DNA of 64,000 nt from Galactobacillus timonensis (GTDB taxonomy: Bacteria > Bacillota_I > Bacilli_A > Erysipelotrichales > Erysipelotrichaceae). A program made the translations under genes and the position numbers. The notes beneath the pieces were generated by a model. It searched no databases and was not told the DNA's origin. It saw nothing but the letters and a program-made list of their open reading frames with translations. Of the stretch, positions 1 to 8,464 are shown in pieces. Position 1 is the first letter of the stretch. Each line of letters starts with the position of its first letter. Where the stretch lies: contig NZ_LT964740.1 of NCBI RefSeq assembly GCF_900240265.1, positions 1 to 64,000 on the forward strand, given 5' to 3'.

Positions 1-451
1 AGCTGTGAATGTTTTCATCCTGCAGAAGAACGCTGATGGCTTCCGGAAAAAGATACGGCATCAGCCAGAATGTCACTGGTCCTGCACCATCAGGATTTTC
101 AAATCGCACATGAACCATTTCTTTCTGCAATGTTCCGGCAATATGCACATTCTGTTTCGCCAGCATTTCATGTGCAAATGCCAGCCGCTGCCCGGAATCA
201 TGATTTCCCGCAATCATCATTACAACAATTTTCATCTCAGACAAACTGGTCAGCAGATGGTCAAGCAGTTCCACCGCTGCACCGGAAGGTGTGCTGCGGT
301 CATACACATCTCCTGCAATAACCACAGCATCCGGTCTTTCTTTTCTGCACATGTCCAGGAACTTCTCAACCCAGTTTTTCTGATCATCAATCATAGAAAG
401 TCCGTAAATGTTTTTTCCAAAATGCAGATCCGCAACGTGAATGAATTTCAT
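1..451 (-). CDS. sbcD: Exonuclease SbcD, N-terminal part (cut by window edge)
   Basis: The reverse strand reads 150 codons beginning MKFIHVADLHFGK and containing AGDVYDRSTPS and AGNHDSGQR. These are the metal-binding D-x-H, GD-x-x-D and GNHD motifs of the calcineurin-like phosphoesterase domain of SbcD/Mre11 nucleases. SbcD works with the ATPase SbcC to open hairpins and process double-strand breaks. The start is set by an AGGAG 9-12 nt upstream of ATG at 451. The rest, and a possible sbcC, lie outside the window. The promoter region upstream is partly taken up by the end of an insertion sequence. Confidence 0.88.
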   Translation of the reverse strand, partial: MKFIHVADLHFGKNIYGLSMIDDQKNWVEKFLDMCRKERPDAVVIAGDVYDRSTPSGAAVELLDHLLTSLSEMKIVVMMIAGNHDSGQRLAFAHEMLAKQNVHIAGTLQKEMVHVRFENPDGAGPVTFWLMPYLFPEAISVLLQDENIHS

Positions 452-500
452 ACTAACAATCTCCTGTAAATTAACACATATCAATAGGATTGCTTATATT

Positions 501-533
501 TTAAGAAAAAATCGACATTTGCACCAGGGTGGT
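501..533. repeat. Terminal inverted repeat, left, of the IS1595-type element
   Basis: Its reverse complement aligns without gaps to 1707-1739, with mismatches at only four of 33 positions. It lies just beyond the 3' end of the transposase remnant, as expected for a terminal repeat. Confidence 0.75.
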
Positions 534-543
534 GACTGCAGGC

Positions 544-1569
544 TTATTCAGCGGAGATTTTAGACATTGCACTTCTATATTTCACCACATGTGGTGAAAC
601 TATTGCCCGTCTTATAAAAAGATCAACCTTTTCATATCGATTGCGCTGCCCTGATAAAATAAACCAGATCAGGTTCATCCAGTCCTGGAGATTGTCACGG
701 TCATATCCGCCATGTGCTCTCATGTACCGCTTGGCCAGTGAATGAAGATTGTTGATCGGATCCAGCGGATTGTCTTTATCAGAAAGTCCTTTTGTCTCAC
801 TGGAAGTATAAACCTCCTCTGTCAGATTCAGCCGCTCGATCAGGACTGCATGGGAATTGTCGCCATCATGGATTAGTTTGGATCCTGGTTTGATATGATT
901 CCCGAGCGCATCCCATGTAGTCTTCCGGGATGGCTTTGATGTTCTCTCTATGACAAGATACATATGCCCATGGTTATCATAAGCTGCTGCTACACAGATC
1001 TTGTTCGTGAAATGCCCCTGAGTTTCTTGCCGTTCACAATCTCAGTCTCGTGCTTGATGACCGGAAAGAACATCTCATCAAAATAGATGTTTCCTTCCAG
1101 CATTACATCAGATTGGATTCCTTCAAGTACAGCAAATACCTTGATCATCCAGTATCTGCCTGTGCTTTCTGCATTTCTGTTATCCCGTGCAGCTGTGCTG
1201 ATCGAGTGAAATTCGAACAGGTAAAGAAGATATTCTATCCACTCAGAAATCGGGATCTTCCGGTCCTGAAAGATTGTCCCTGTAAGAATGCTGAACTTGC
1301 TGCCGCAGAAAAAAACAGCGGTAACACTGTGTCCCATCTTTGTAAAATCCGTACTTGATTATGTGTCTGGCTCCGCAGACCGGACAATGATCTGCCGGAA
1401 GAGAATTGAGAAACTGAACCTCTGATTTCTTAACTGCAGGATGCTTGGAATCATACCATTCATGTACGGTTTCTGAAATCAGCTTCTGAGAACTGGAAAT
1501 GCTGGGATTCTTATCCCATGAAAGTGTGCGCAGGGAGTGACCCCACGCATCTTGATCATCATGATTCAT
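544..1569 (-). pseudogene. IS1595-family (ISXO2-like) transposase, two frameshifts
   Basis: Three overlapping reading frames together make one transposase. The first (1569 to about 1310) has a zinc ribbon CPVCG...CYRC. The second (about 1310 to 1010) carries IYFDEMFF and the start of the catalytic domain. The third (about 1010 to 544) carries LIHDGDNSHAV and a C-terminal ISXO2 region. The frame changes at an A7 run (1309-1315) and again near a C4 run (1015-1018). The two shifts compensate each other, since frames one and three are in phase. It is most simply a dead gene, but slippage at the A7 run is possible. It could not make a full protein by normal reading. Confidence 0.8.
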
Positions 1570-1573
1570 TTAC

Positions 1574-1643
1574 TGGCGGTTTGGAGCTTCCAGGAGCCGA
1601 TTGACGAAACCGCCAAGTCAGCGCCAATCGGTTCCTGGAAACT
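1574..1643. other. Two interleaved inverted repeats upstream of the IS transposase
   Basis: TGGCGGTTT (1574-1582) pairs perfectly with AAACCGCCA (1607-1615). A 19-base arm at 1585-1603 pairs with 1625-1643 with two G-T type mismatches. The arms alternate (A, B, A', B'), so the two stems either exclude each other or form a pseudoknot. The block lies just outside the transposase start and inside the element, so it may control transposase expression or be a sub-terminal transposase site. Confidence 0.6.
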
Positions 1644-1706
1644 TCCTGTTGTCCCTTTCTCGGACAGGAAAATTATAGCCGATTTCCGGGTATTCGATCA
1701 GAATTT

Positions 1707-1739
1707 ACCATCCTGCTGCAAATGACGATTTTTTCTGAA
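1707..1739. repeat. Terminal inverted repeat, right, of the IS1595-type element
   Basis: Partner of 501-533, with 29 of 33 positions matching. It lies upstream of the transposase start on the minus strand. Confidence 0.75.
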
Positions 1740-2160
1740 AAATATGAAGCCGCTAAGATAATCTACAAGGGGGAAAAGCGTATCAGGATAATGGAACAAC
1801 CAATTATTCTGAACTGGTGATTACAGCGTGAAAATAACTCAAGATTGATTCTATTGCTATTTGCGTATCTTGACATGGCTCGGAATAATCAGTTCTTCAA
1901 CAATAAAAAGGATAACCGGTGGGGCCGCCTCCGCCATGTCTAAGCATGGCCATCCCACATACGCGGTAGGCGCAGCGAATTTTCCTACTTTGGTAATCCT
2001 CACCCACACTATAGATATCTTTATTGGAGTCGTCAATTTTTTCGTCTCACTTATCAAAATAGCAAGATGATTCAACTAGTACAGACGGAAAACGGAGCTG
2101 CACAGGAATAATATTTCATTCCTATATCCGATCTTCACGGTTACTGATCTGGTAACTGTC
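1740..2160. other. Non-coding or unrecognised stretch between the IS and recD2
   Basis: No recognisable gene. From about 1857 to 2075 both strands are open over nearly the same interval (72 codons on minus, 69 on plus), each with only a TTG start and no visible Shine-Dalgarno. The block is locally GC-rich and holds a perfect hairpin GCCATG-tctaag-CATGGC at 1932-1949. Its composition differs from the AT-rich flanks. A small RNA, a type I toxin remnant or a decayed element are all possible, and none is demonstrated. Confidence 0.4.
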
Positions 2161-4365
2161 CTAATTGAATTTGTTGATTACGAAGTAGTCTTCAATCCGC
2201 TGCTGCAGCGTCGTAAGACGCTCGTGGCCTTCTCCGGTTTCAATGCCATACTGGAACGCATCCAGTTCCCCTAAGAGAATCAAGGAACTCCTGGCCCGGG
2301 TCACTCCGGTGTACAGGAGTTTTTTCTGCAGCATCACCCGAAACTGCCACGATACCGGCATGATGACAATCGGATATTCATTGCCCTGACTCTTGTGAAT
2401 CGAAATGCAGTAGGCAAGCGAAATGTTGGCAAATGTTTCCGGATCATACTCCACGATCGCACCATCATCGAACTGAACAACGATCCTGGGCAGATGATCC
2501 TCTGTCTCGCTACGGTCAAAGATCTCGGAAACGACGCCGATATCGCCGTTATACACATCATCATCGGGCTGGTTTTTCAGCTGCAGCACCTTGTCCCCTT
2601 CTCTGAAAACCGTATAGCCCGCCTTGATTTCCTTTCGAAAGAGAGATGGCGGATTGAACTCCTGCTGCAGCGCATTGTTTAACACATCAATGCCGGCATT
2701 TCCCGAATACATCGGTGAAAGCACCTGGATATCGGAAAGTGTATACCCGCGGCCGATCGCCTCTTCCACGATCTTCAGCACATTGGCCTTGATCGATGTC
2801 CTCTGGCAGGGATAAAAGCGTACCGCATCCTGCACCGTCGTAAAGTCGACACTGCCACTGTGAATCTGCCGCGCCAGTGAAATGACGCCGCTGCCTTCCT
2901 TCTGACGGTAGATCTGTTCCAGACGGATGAACGGAAGCTGCTTCGACGCAATCAGATCCCGCAGCACGCAGCCAGGAGACACACTGGGCAGCTGATCCTC
3001 ATCGCCGATCACGCAGATGCGCTGCACATTGGGGCATGCCAGCAGAAGATGATAGAACAGCCACGTATCAACCATTGAAAACTCATCGACAATCAACAGA
3101 TCCGCCAGCAACGGATCATCCTGGTTCTTGCCGAAGGTATTCGATTCCAGGTCCCATTTCAGCAGCGCATGGATCGTTTCCGAGCGCGTACCGGTCACTT
3201 CAGCCAGATGCTTGGCGGCCCGTCCGGTCGGCGCGGCACAGATGACAGTGCTGCCGGGATGAAGCTTCTGCTGCAGGGCGACCATCGCCCGCACAACCGT
3301 CGTCTTTCCCGTTCCGGGTCCCCCAGTCAGGATCAGAAAGGACTGATCAAACAATGCCTTGATCGCCTGAATCTGAATCGCGTCATAGGAAATGCCGAAT
3401 TCCTGTTCAAGATCGCTAATCAGCGGATCAAGATCCGGTTGTTCCTTTTCATCATGAAGCTGATGGGTTTGTTTGTACAGAAACGAAGCGATAAACTGTT
3501 CCGCATCATACTGCGTAACGGGATAGATGCGGTCTTCTTCCTGAACAAGGCTGCGCTTTTCCAAAGCCTCCTCGAGCATAGCGTCAAAGTTTCCTTCAAC
3601 CCCTGCCGTTTCCTTTTCATAACGCTCCTGAAGACGCTGACGCAGAACATAGCTGTCGCCCCCAGCAACACAGAGATTCATGGCAAGCGCCACAAGCAAC
3701 GCATAAAGCCGCCTTGGATCATCCGAAGAAAAGCCCAGAGCCATGGCAATCTTGTCCGCTGTCGCAAAGCCGAAGCCGTCGACTTCATCAATGACGCGGT
3801 AGGGATTTTCCTGAATCTTGTCGAGTGCCTCTTTACCATACGCATGCGAAAGACGGATCATGTTGCGGGTACCGATGCCATGGATGTTGAGAAACTGAAC
3901 CAGTTCCCCCATGCCGTCTTCTTCTTTGGCAAGTCCCTGTTCGATGACCTTGATCTTGTCGGGACTGAGACCTTTGACCGATTTGAGAACAGAACTGTCC
4001 GCCCGGATCCTGGCGAGGCAGTCCTCCCCCAATGTATCGACGATGCGCTGGGCGGTTTTCGTACCGATGCCTTCAAACTGAACACCGGAAAGGTAGCGGA
4101 TGATGCCTTCCCTCTGGGTCGGCAGCGGCCGCTCCATGGAATGGATTTCAAACTGCATGCCGTAGCGGGGATGTTCCACATATACGCCGAAAAAGCGATA
4201 GATCACATCCTTCTCTACCTGGGGAAGAATGCCGCGCATCGTAATGGTCTTTTCGCGGGCATCGTTGATACGTACCTTCAAAACGGTATACATCGTCTCT
4301 TCGTTGCGAAAGACGATATAGATCACTTTACCTGTCAGTTCTACCAGTTCCGGTGTTTCGCTCAT
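2161..4365 (-). CDS. recD2: RecD2 ATP-dependent DNA helicase
   Basis: A 734-aa SF1B helicase of the RecD2 (RecD-like, YrrC) family, which unwinds DNA 5' to 3' and acts in repair outside RecBCD. The N-terminal third has the helix-hairpin-helix region. Walker A is LTGGPGTGKTT (mid-protein), Walker B is LLIVDEFSMVD, and a C-terminal helicase motif reads SIHKSQGNEYP. Length is close to the usual 730-800 aa. The ATG at 4365 overlaps the mnmA stop codon (ATGA), with GGAG upstream, so the two genes are translationally coupled. A weak hairpin follows the stop, without a T-run. Confidence 0.95.
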   Translation of the reverse strand: MSETPELVELTGKVIYIVFRNEETMYTVLKVRINDAREKTITMRGILPQVEKDVIYRFFGVYVEHPRYGMQFEIHSMERPLPTQREGIIRYLSGVQFEGIGTKTAQRIVDTLGEDCLARIRADSSVLKSVKGLSPDKIKVIEQGLAKEEDGMGELVQFLNIHGIGTRNMIRLSHAYGKEALDKIQENPYRVIDEVDGFGFATADKIAMALGFSSDDPRRLYALLVALAMNLCVAGGDSYVLRQRLQERYEKETAGVEGNFDAMLEEALEKRSLVQEEDRIYPVTQYDAEQFIASFLYKQTHQLHDEKEQPDLDPLISDLEQEFGISYDAIQIQAIKALFDQSFLILTGGPGTGKTTVVRAMVALQQKLHPGSTVICAAPTGRAAKHLAEVTGTRSETIHALLKWDLESNTFGKNQDDPLLADLLIVDEFSMVDTWLFYHLLLACPNVQRICVIGDEDQLPSVSPGCVLRDLIASKQLPFIRLEQIYRQKEGSGVISLARQIHSGSVDFTTVQDAVRFYPCQRTSIKANVLKIVEEAIGRGYTLSDIQVLSPMYSGNAGIDVLNNALQQEFNPPSLFRKEIKAGYTVFREGDKVLQLKNQPDDDVYNGDIGVVSEIFDRSETEDHLPRIVVQFDDGAIVEYDPETFANISLAYCISIHKSQGNEYPIVIMPVSWQFRVMLQKKLLYTGVTRARSSLILLGELDAFQYGIETGEGHERLTTLQQRIEDYFVINKFN

Positions 4366-5501
4366 GCCTTCTCCCGTATTTTCTGCATCAGATCCATGCC
4401 GTTCTGTTCGACGGTTTCGATGACACCGCCGCCGAGCATCTCATCGCCAAGATAGAACACGGCTTCCTGCCCCGGTGTCACGGAGCGAATGCCCTGCGGA
4501 TAGGTCAGTGTAACAGTACTGTCAGAGGTACGGCTGAGATGGACGGGACAGTCCGGCTGCCGGTAGCGGAACTTGGCCATGCAGTCAAGCTCATCGGGAA
4601 AATCCGCAAGAACATTGACCTGTTCCACCCGGCAGGCATCGCTGATCAGCCATTCTGGATGGTCGCTGTCCGTGACATACAGTTCATTTTTGTAAATATC
4701 CTTGCCGACGCAGAAATACGGTCCCGTGCCGCCGATATCGAGTCCCTTGCGCTGACCGATCGTGTAATACAGAACACCCTGATGTTCGCCAAGCACACTG
4801 CCGTCGACGACGGAGATGATCTTCCCCGGCTTCATGGGCAGATAATTGCTCAGAAATTCGCGGAACCTGCGCTCACCGATAAAGCAGATGCCGGTGCTGT
4901 CCTTCTTGTGGGCAATGGAAAGATTGAGTTCCTCGGCGATCCGGCGTACTTCGGGCTTATCAATCGTGCCGAGAGGAAAGAGGATATGATCCAGACGCGG
5001 CCGTTTCACCTGACACAGAAAATAGGACTGATCCTTGTTGCGGTCATCGGCTTTGAGAATCGCTGATTTTGAGCTGAATGTGTCCGTTCCCATCTTGGCA
5101 TAATGTCCCGTCGCAACCGTATCAAAGCCATGGCTGTTGGCAAAGTCGAAGAAGGAGTCAAACTTGATGTAGCGGTTGCAGAGGATATCCGGGTTGGGGG
5201 TTCTGCCCTTTTCGTACTCCTTCAGGAAGGTGGTAAAGACATCATTCCAGTATTCCTGAATAAAGTCGACTCTCAGCAGCGGAAGATTCAGCCGTTTTGC
5301 GACTGATTCGGCATCCGCCCAGTCGACTTCCTGGCTGCAGACGGGATTGGCAAGATCCGGGTTGCCGTTGATGTCGTCATTGGTCAGAGAATCCCAGTTG
5401 CGCATGAAGGCGCAGGTGACATCGTATCCCTGCTGTTTTAACAGATAGGCGGCGATCGCCGAATCAACGCCGCCGGACAGTCCTACAAGTACTTTCTTCA
5501 T
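4362..5501 (-). CDS. mnmA: tRNA-specific 2-thiouridylase MnmA
   Basis: A 379-aa enzyme that puts sulphur on U34 of tRNA Lys, Glu and Gln. The PP-loop SGGVDS is at residues 9-14, and the two catalytic cysteines are C108 (ILCNRY) and C206 (TGICFIGER). The central and C-terminal beta domains are complete. An upstream in-frame ATG would add 13 residues, but the ATG at 5501 has AGGTGGGG at the right distance and gives the canonical MKKVLVGLSGG start. It is followed by recD2 with a 4-base overlap. The spx terminator lies just upstream. Confidence 0.96.
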   Translation of the reverse strand: MKKVLVGLSGGVDSAIAAYLLKQQGYDVTCAFMRNWDSLTNDDINGNPDLANPVCSQEVDWADAESVAKRLNLPLLRVDFIQEYWNDVFTTFLKEYEKGRTPNPDILCNRYIKFDSFFDFANSHGFDTVATGHYAKMGTDTFSSKSAILKADDRNKDQSYFLCQVKRPRLDHILFPLGTIDKPEVRRIAEELNLSIAHKKDSTGICFIGERRFREFLSNYLPMKPGKIISVVDGSVLGEHQGVLYYTIGQRKGLDIGGTGPYFCVGKDIYKNELYVTDSDHPEWLISDACRVEQVNVLADFPDELDCMAKFRYRQPDCPVHLSRTSDSTVTLTYPQGIRSVTPGQEAVFYLGDEMLGGGVIETVEQNGMDLMQKIREKA

Positions 5502-5514
5502 ACCCCACCTCATT

Positions 5515-5543
5515 AAAAACAGGCATGAGCCATTGCTCACGCC
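5515..5543 (-). terminator. Rho-independent terminator of spx
   Basis: On the minus strand GGCGTGAGC, loop AATG, GCTCATGCC (one G-U pair), then TGTTTTT. The stem overlaps the spx stop codon and separates spx from mnmA. Confidence 0.85.
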
Positions 5544-5983
5544 CGCTGTGCATCATTGCAGCTGCGCACCTTGCCGCAGGCACCGAAATTCGGGCAGTCG
5601 CCGGTGCAGCCGGCTTCGGCAATCCGCCGCAGTTCCTGCGGAACAAAGACGCCGATCTCATCCGCATCGTAGCCGACCTGGAAATTGGTCTCGTTGAGGA
5701 TAATCGGCCGCTTGAGGACGCTCGGATTCTGCTTGATGAACTGGATCAGCTGGTCCGTTGTCATCGCATCGATATCGATGTGCTGTTCCTGGATGATCTT
5801 GGAGCGCTTGGAGATGATATCATCCGTACCATTTTCGCTGCGCATCAGCAGATGCTTGATTTCATCATCATTCAGAAGAACCTTGAAGATATTCTTTTCA
5901 ATAAACGGGAGATTGCGGTCTTTCAGCCACTGTTTCACTTTGCGGCAGGAGGCGCATCCCGGGGATGTGTAAACGACGATCAT
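5537..5983 (-). CDS. spx: Spx/ArsC-family redox regulator with a cysteine-rich tail
   Basis: A 148-aa thioredoxin-fold protein. Spx proteins bind the RNA polymerase alpha C-terminal domain and redirect transcription under thiol stress. The redox switch C10-A-S-C13 is present, and KRPIILNE (91-98) matches the conserved region before the cis-proline equivalent. Unusually, residues 126-142 add four cysteines (C126, C130, C136, C142), a tail not found in Bacillus Spx (about 131 aa). The start at 5983 has GGAGG nearby; a longer in-frame reading lacks one. It is monocistronic, with an extended -10 promoter upstream and a terminator at its stop. It could equally be an ArsC/YffB-like member of the family. 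Confidence 0.85.
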   Translation of the reverse strand: MIVVYTSPGCASCRKVKQWLKDRNLPFIEKNIFKVLLNDDEIKHLLMRSENGTDDIISKRSKIIQEQHIDIDAMTTDQLIQFIKQNPSVLKRPIILNETNFQVGYDADEIGVFVPQELRRIAEAGCTGDCPNFGACGKVRSCNDAQRA

Positions 5984-6005
5984 AAAACCTCCATTTGATT
6001 CTGAG

Positions 6006-6014
6006 ATTATAGCA
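6006..6014 (-). promoter_or_regulatory. Extended -10 promoter of spx
   Basis: Minus-strand TGCTATAAT, a perfect -10 with the TG extension, 23 nt before the spx ATG. No good -35 is visible 16-18 nt upstream, which fits extended -10 promoters. Confidence 0.7.
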
Positions 6015-6041
6015 TACGAAGTTGAAAACAAATATCAACAA

Positions 6042-6059
6042 GGAGAAATGTATCTCTCC
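6042..6059 (-). terminator. Probable weak terminator of mgtE
   Basis: Minus-strand GGAGAGAT-AC-ATTTCTCC followed by the T-rich TTGTTGATATTTG, just after the mgtE stop. The stem is 8 bp with one wobble and the loop is very tight, so strength is doubtful. Confidence 0.5.
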
Positions 6060-6062
6060 CCG

Positions 6063-7424
6063 TCAGTGCAGATGCAGCATCTGGGTCGCAATCGTAAAGT
6101 AGATGATCAGGGAAAGAGCATCGATGATCGTTGTCAGCAGCGGCGAAGCGACGACCGCCGGATCCAGGTGCATCTTGTTGACAACCTGCACAAGAATCGA
6201 TGCGATCAGTTTCGAGAAGAAGACGGCACAGATAATCGTCAGACTGACGGTGGCGGCCACATTGACCGGCTGTCCATCGAGGAAGCGGCATTTGACATAC
6301 ATCGCCGCCGCCAGCGTTCCTCCGCAGAGGACGCCGACCCGCATCTCTTTCCAGATGACCTTGAAGAAGTCGGAGAAATGAATCTGATCAAGCGAGAGGC
6401 CGCGCACAACTTCAACCGACGCCTGGGAGCCGGCATTTCCGCCCGTATCCATTAACATCGGGATATAGGAGCTCAGCACAATATAGCGGCTCAGGGCATC
6501 TTCAAAGCCCGTAATGATCCGTCCCGTAAAGGTTCCCGAAATCATCAGAAGCAGCAGCCACGGAAAACGCTTCTTCCAGGTCTCAACGACTGTCGTCTTA
6601 AGATACGGCTTGTCGTTCGGGATGATGGCGTTCATCTTATCGATATCTTCTGTCGCTTCCTGTTCCATGATGTCCATGACATCGTCGACTGTAATGATGC
6701 CGACCATGCGGTTTTCCTTGTCAACGACCGGCATGGAAGTCATGTCGTACTTCCCAAACAGCTGGGCAACCTTCTCCTGGTCTGTCGACGTGGTGACAGA
6801 GACGACATCTTCGTCCATGATGTCCGACACCATCTCCTCCGGCTTGGCAAGAATCAGGGTGCGCAGAGACACCGTTCCCAGCAGCAGTCGCTTGTCATTG
6901 AGTATGTAGCAGGTGTTGGCTGTTTCCGAGTCCATGCCGATGGAGCGGATGCGGTCAATGGCCTGGGTGACGTTCATGCTTGAGCGCAGATCGACGAATT
7001 CGACCGTCATCAAAGAGCCGGCGGAATCGTCGGGGTACTGAAGAAGATGATTGACGTCCTTGCGGGTATCGGGCGAGGCATTTGCCAGCAGCCGCTTTAC
7101 GACATTGGCCGGCATTTCTTCCAGAAGGTCGGCCGCATCGTCGGCATACAGGTTATCGATGATGACGCCGGCCTCTTTTTCGGACAGTGAAGTGATGATG
7201 AACATCTGGCTGTCATCTTCGAGAAGTGCGAAGACATCAGCCGCAAGTTCCTTGGGAAACAGGCGGAACATCTTAAGCATGTCCTCGTCTTCCATCGCTT
7301 CCATGATGGAGGCGAGATGTGCCTCGTTCATATCCGCCGCTTTTCCGCGCAGTGCGGTGTACTGCTTGTTTTTCAGAAGGTTGCGAAAAGATTCCAGCTC
7401 CTTCTGCTGATTGATTTCTTCCAT
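6063..7424 (-). CDS. mgtE: Magnesium transporter MgtE
   Basis: A 453-aa MgtE channel for Mg2+ uptake. Residues about 1-130 form the acidic MgtE_N superhelical domain. Residues about 135-255 are two CBS domains (with MPVVDKENRMVGIITVDDVMD). A linker helix and five membrane segments follow, with the family motif MDTGGNAGSQAS in the pore region. In characterised homologues the cytosolic domains sense Mg2+ and gate the pore. Length and domain order are standard. It is preceded by a structured 5' leader of about 100 nt and appears monocistronic. Confidence 0.95.
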   Translation of the reverse strand: MEEINQQKELESFRNLLKNKQYTALRGKAADMNEAHLASIMEAMEDEDMLKMFRLFPKELAADVFALLEDDSQMFIITSLSEKEAGVIIDNLYADDAADLLEEMPANVVKRLLANASPDTRKDVNHLLQYPDDSAGSLMTVEFVDLRSSMNVTQAIDRIRSIGMDSETANTCYILNDKRLLLGTVSLRTLILAKPEEMVSDIMDEDVVSVTTSTDQEKVAQLFGKYDMTSMPVVDKENRMVGIITVDDVMDIMEQEATEDIDKMNAIIPNDKPYLKTTVVETWKKRFPWLLLLMISGTFTGRIITGFEDALSRYIVLSSYIPMLMDTGGNAGSQASVEVVRGLSLDQIHFSDFFKVIWKEMRVGVLCGGTLAAAMYVKCRFLDGQPVNVAATVSLTIICAVFFSKLIASILVQVVNKMHLDPAVVASPLLTTIIDALSLIIYFTIATQMLHLH

Positions 7425-7530
7425 GGATCGAGGGTCCTTTCTGTGATTTTCATGGTTTCAATGCATAAGGGAACTGTACTTTGGCCGCTTTCGCTCATGA
7501 AAATCACCCCCTCTCCCCGGATCATTCTCC
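7425..7530 (-). promoter_or_regulatory. Structured 5' leader of mgtE
   Basis: The leader holds a perfect 12-bp inverted repeat, GTGATTTTCATG (7443-7454) with CATGAAAATCAC (7496-7507), enclosing 41 nt. Inside, on the RNA strand, a GC-GAAA-GC mini-hairpin is visible. I do not recognise the M-box (ykoK) or any other named Mg2+ riboswitch, and the leader is shorter than an M-box. A metal-responsive element is an inference from position and structure. Confidence 0.5.
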
Positions 7531-7534
7531 ATTT

Positions 7535-7563
7535 ATTTTCGTTACAGACGCAGGATGAGTCAA
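7535..7563 (-). promoter_or_regulatory. Possible promoter of mgtE
   Basis: TTGACT, 17-nt spacer, GAAAAT on the minus strand. The -35 is good and the -10 poor. Confidence 0.4.
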
Positions 7564-7565
7564 TA

Positions 7566-7602
7566 GAAAAAAAGCGCTGGAGAGATCGTTTTCACTCCAG
7601 CG
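7566..7602 (-). terminator. Rho-independent terminator after the YitT gene
   Basis: Minus-strand CGCTGGAG / CTCCAGCG (8 bp, 12-nt loop) followed by C and seven T. It overlaps the stop codon and ends the six-gene run that begins at 11394. Confidence 0.85.
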
Positions 7603-8464
7603 GTTTCTGATAGTAATTGCCGTAAATCTTTTCGACTTCGTTGATCGTAATAAAGGCATGCGGATCGGTGGCGCGGACAATTTCAATCACATCCTTGAGC
7701 TGATAGGTATTGACCGTGATCAGCAGCAGCCAGTGGTTCTTGTCCGTAAAACCCCCTTCGCAGGGCACCTTCGTAATGCCATGGCGGCAGGTATGGAAGA
7801 CGGCGGAACATACTTCATCCGGCATATTGGTAACGACATCGATGCGCGACGACTTGTAGCGCTGATGCATCGCATTGACGACCTGCGTCGATACAAACTG
7901 GAAGATGATGGAGTAAAGCGCCTGATTCCATCCGAACAGGAGACCGGCAATGATCAGCACCACCGCATTGCCGGCAAGAATGTAGTTCCAGGTCGGCGTA
8001 TTGAAGCGGATCGAAAGATAGATGGCGATGAAGTCGGTGCCGCCGGAGCTTGCGTTGTTGCGCAGCGTGATGCCGATGGCAAAGCCGTTGATGATACCGC
8101 CGAATACCGCCATCAGCAGCAGATCGCTGGTGATTTCCGTCCGGGGCAGAACAGCCGTAAACAGGGATGTCAGTGTATAGAACAGGATCGAGAGTAAAAT
8201 GAAGCGATGACCGATCCGCTTCCAGACAAACAGCGTCGTAATTCCGTTCAGAATAAAGTACAGAACAGAGAAGGAAACCGGAAACGGCGTATAGGTGCGC
8301 AGAACTTCGGAAATCAGCCGTGAAAGACCGGCATAGCCGCCCGGAAAGAGATTGGCCGAGCTTACAAAGACATTGAAGCCGATGGAATAAATCAGGGCCC
8401 CTACAGCGACGGCCAGAATCTGATACCACAGACTATCATGCAGTTTTTGTTTGACGATTGTCAT
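7592..8464 (-). CDS. YitT family membrane protein
   Basis: A 290-aa protein with about five to six N-terminal membrane segments (DUF161/YitT_membrane), including the family signature ASSGGTDFIAIYLS. A C-terminal cytosolic DUF2179 domain follows (about 210-285), ending FITINEVEKIYG. The molecular role of the family is not established; members occur throughout Firmicutes. It starts inside the comK-like stop codon (ATGA overlap), so it is cotranscribed and probably translationally coupled. Confidence 0.9.
   Translation of the reverse strand: MTIVKQKLHDSLWYQILAVAVGALIYSIGFNVFVSSANLFPGGYAGLSRLISEVLRTYTPFPVSFSVLYFILNGITTLFVWKRIGHRFILLSILFYTLTSLFTAVLPRTEITSDLLLMAVFGGIINGFAIGITLRNNASSGGTDFIAIYLSIRFNTPTWNYILAGNAVVLIIAGLLFGWNQALYSIIFQFVSTQVVNAMHQRYKSSRIDVVTNMPDEVCSAVFHTCRHGITKVPCEGGFTDKNHWLLLITVNTYQLKDVIEIVRATDPHAFITINEVEKIYGNYYQKPLE

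Larger units (their letters stand above)
501..1739 (-). mobile_element. IS1595-family insertion sequence, decayed
   Basis: The element is bounded by imperfect inverted repeats at 501-533 and 1707-1739, which match at 29 of 33 positions. Inside lies a broken ISXO2-like transposase (544-1569) and a hairpin-rich stretch upstream of it. The outer ends of the repeats are AT-rich and I could not find a convincing 8-bp target duplication, so the exact ends are uncertain by a few bases. It lies between sbcD and recD2. Confidence 0.75.

Noticed and set aside
5..469. A 154-codon plus-strand frame at the window start
   Set aside because: The minus strand reads SbcD motifs with a ribosome site over the same interval.
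2135..2160. Terminator after recD2
   Set aside because: GTTAC / GTAAC forms a small hairpin but no T-run follows on the minus strand.
3169..4455. A 428-codon plus-strand frame opposite recD2
   Set aside because: It mirrors recD2 codon structure, has no ribosome site and no recognisable domain.
7425..7530. M-box (ykoK) riboswitch before mgtE
   Set aside because: The leader is too short and lacks the conserved M-box core; only an unnamed long-range stem is present.
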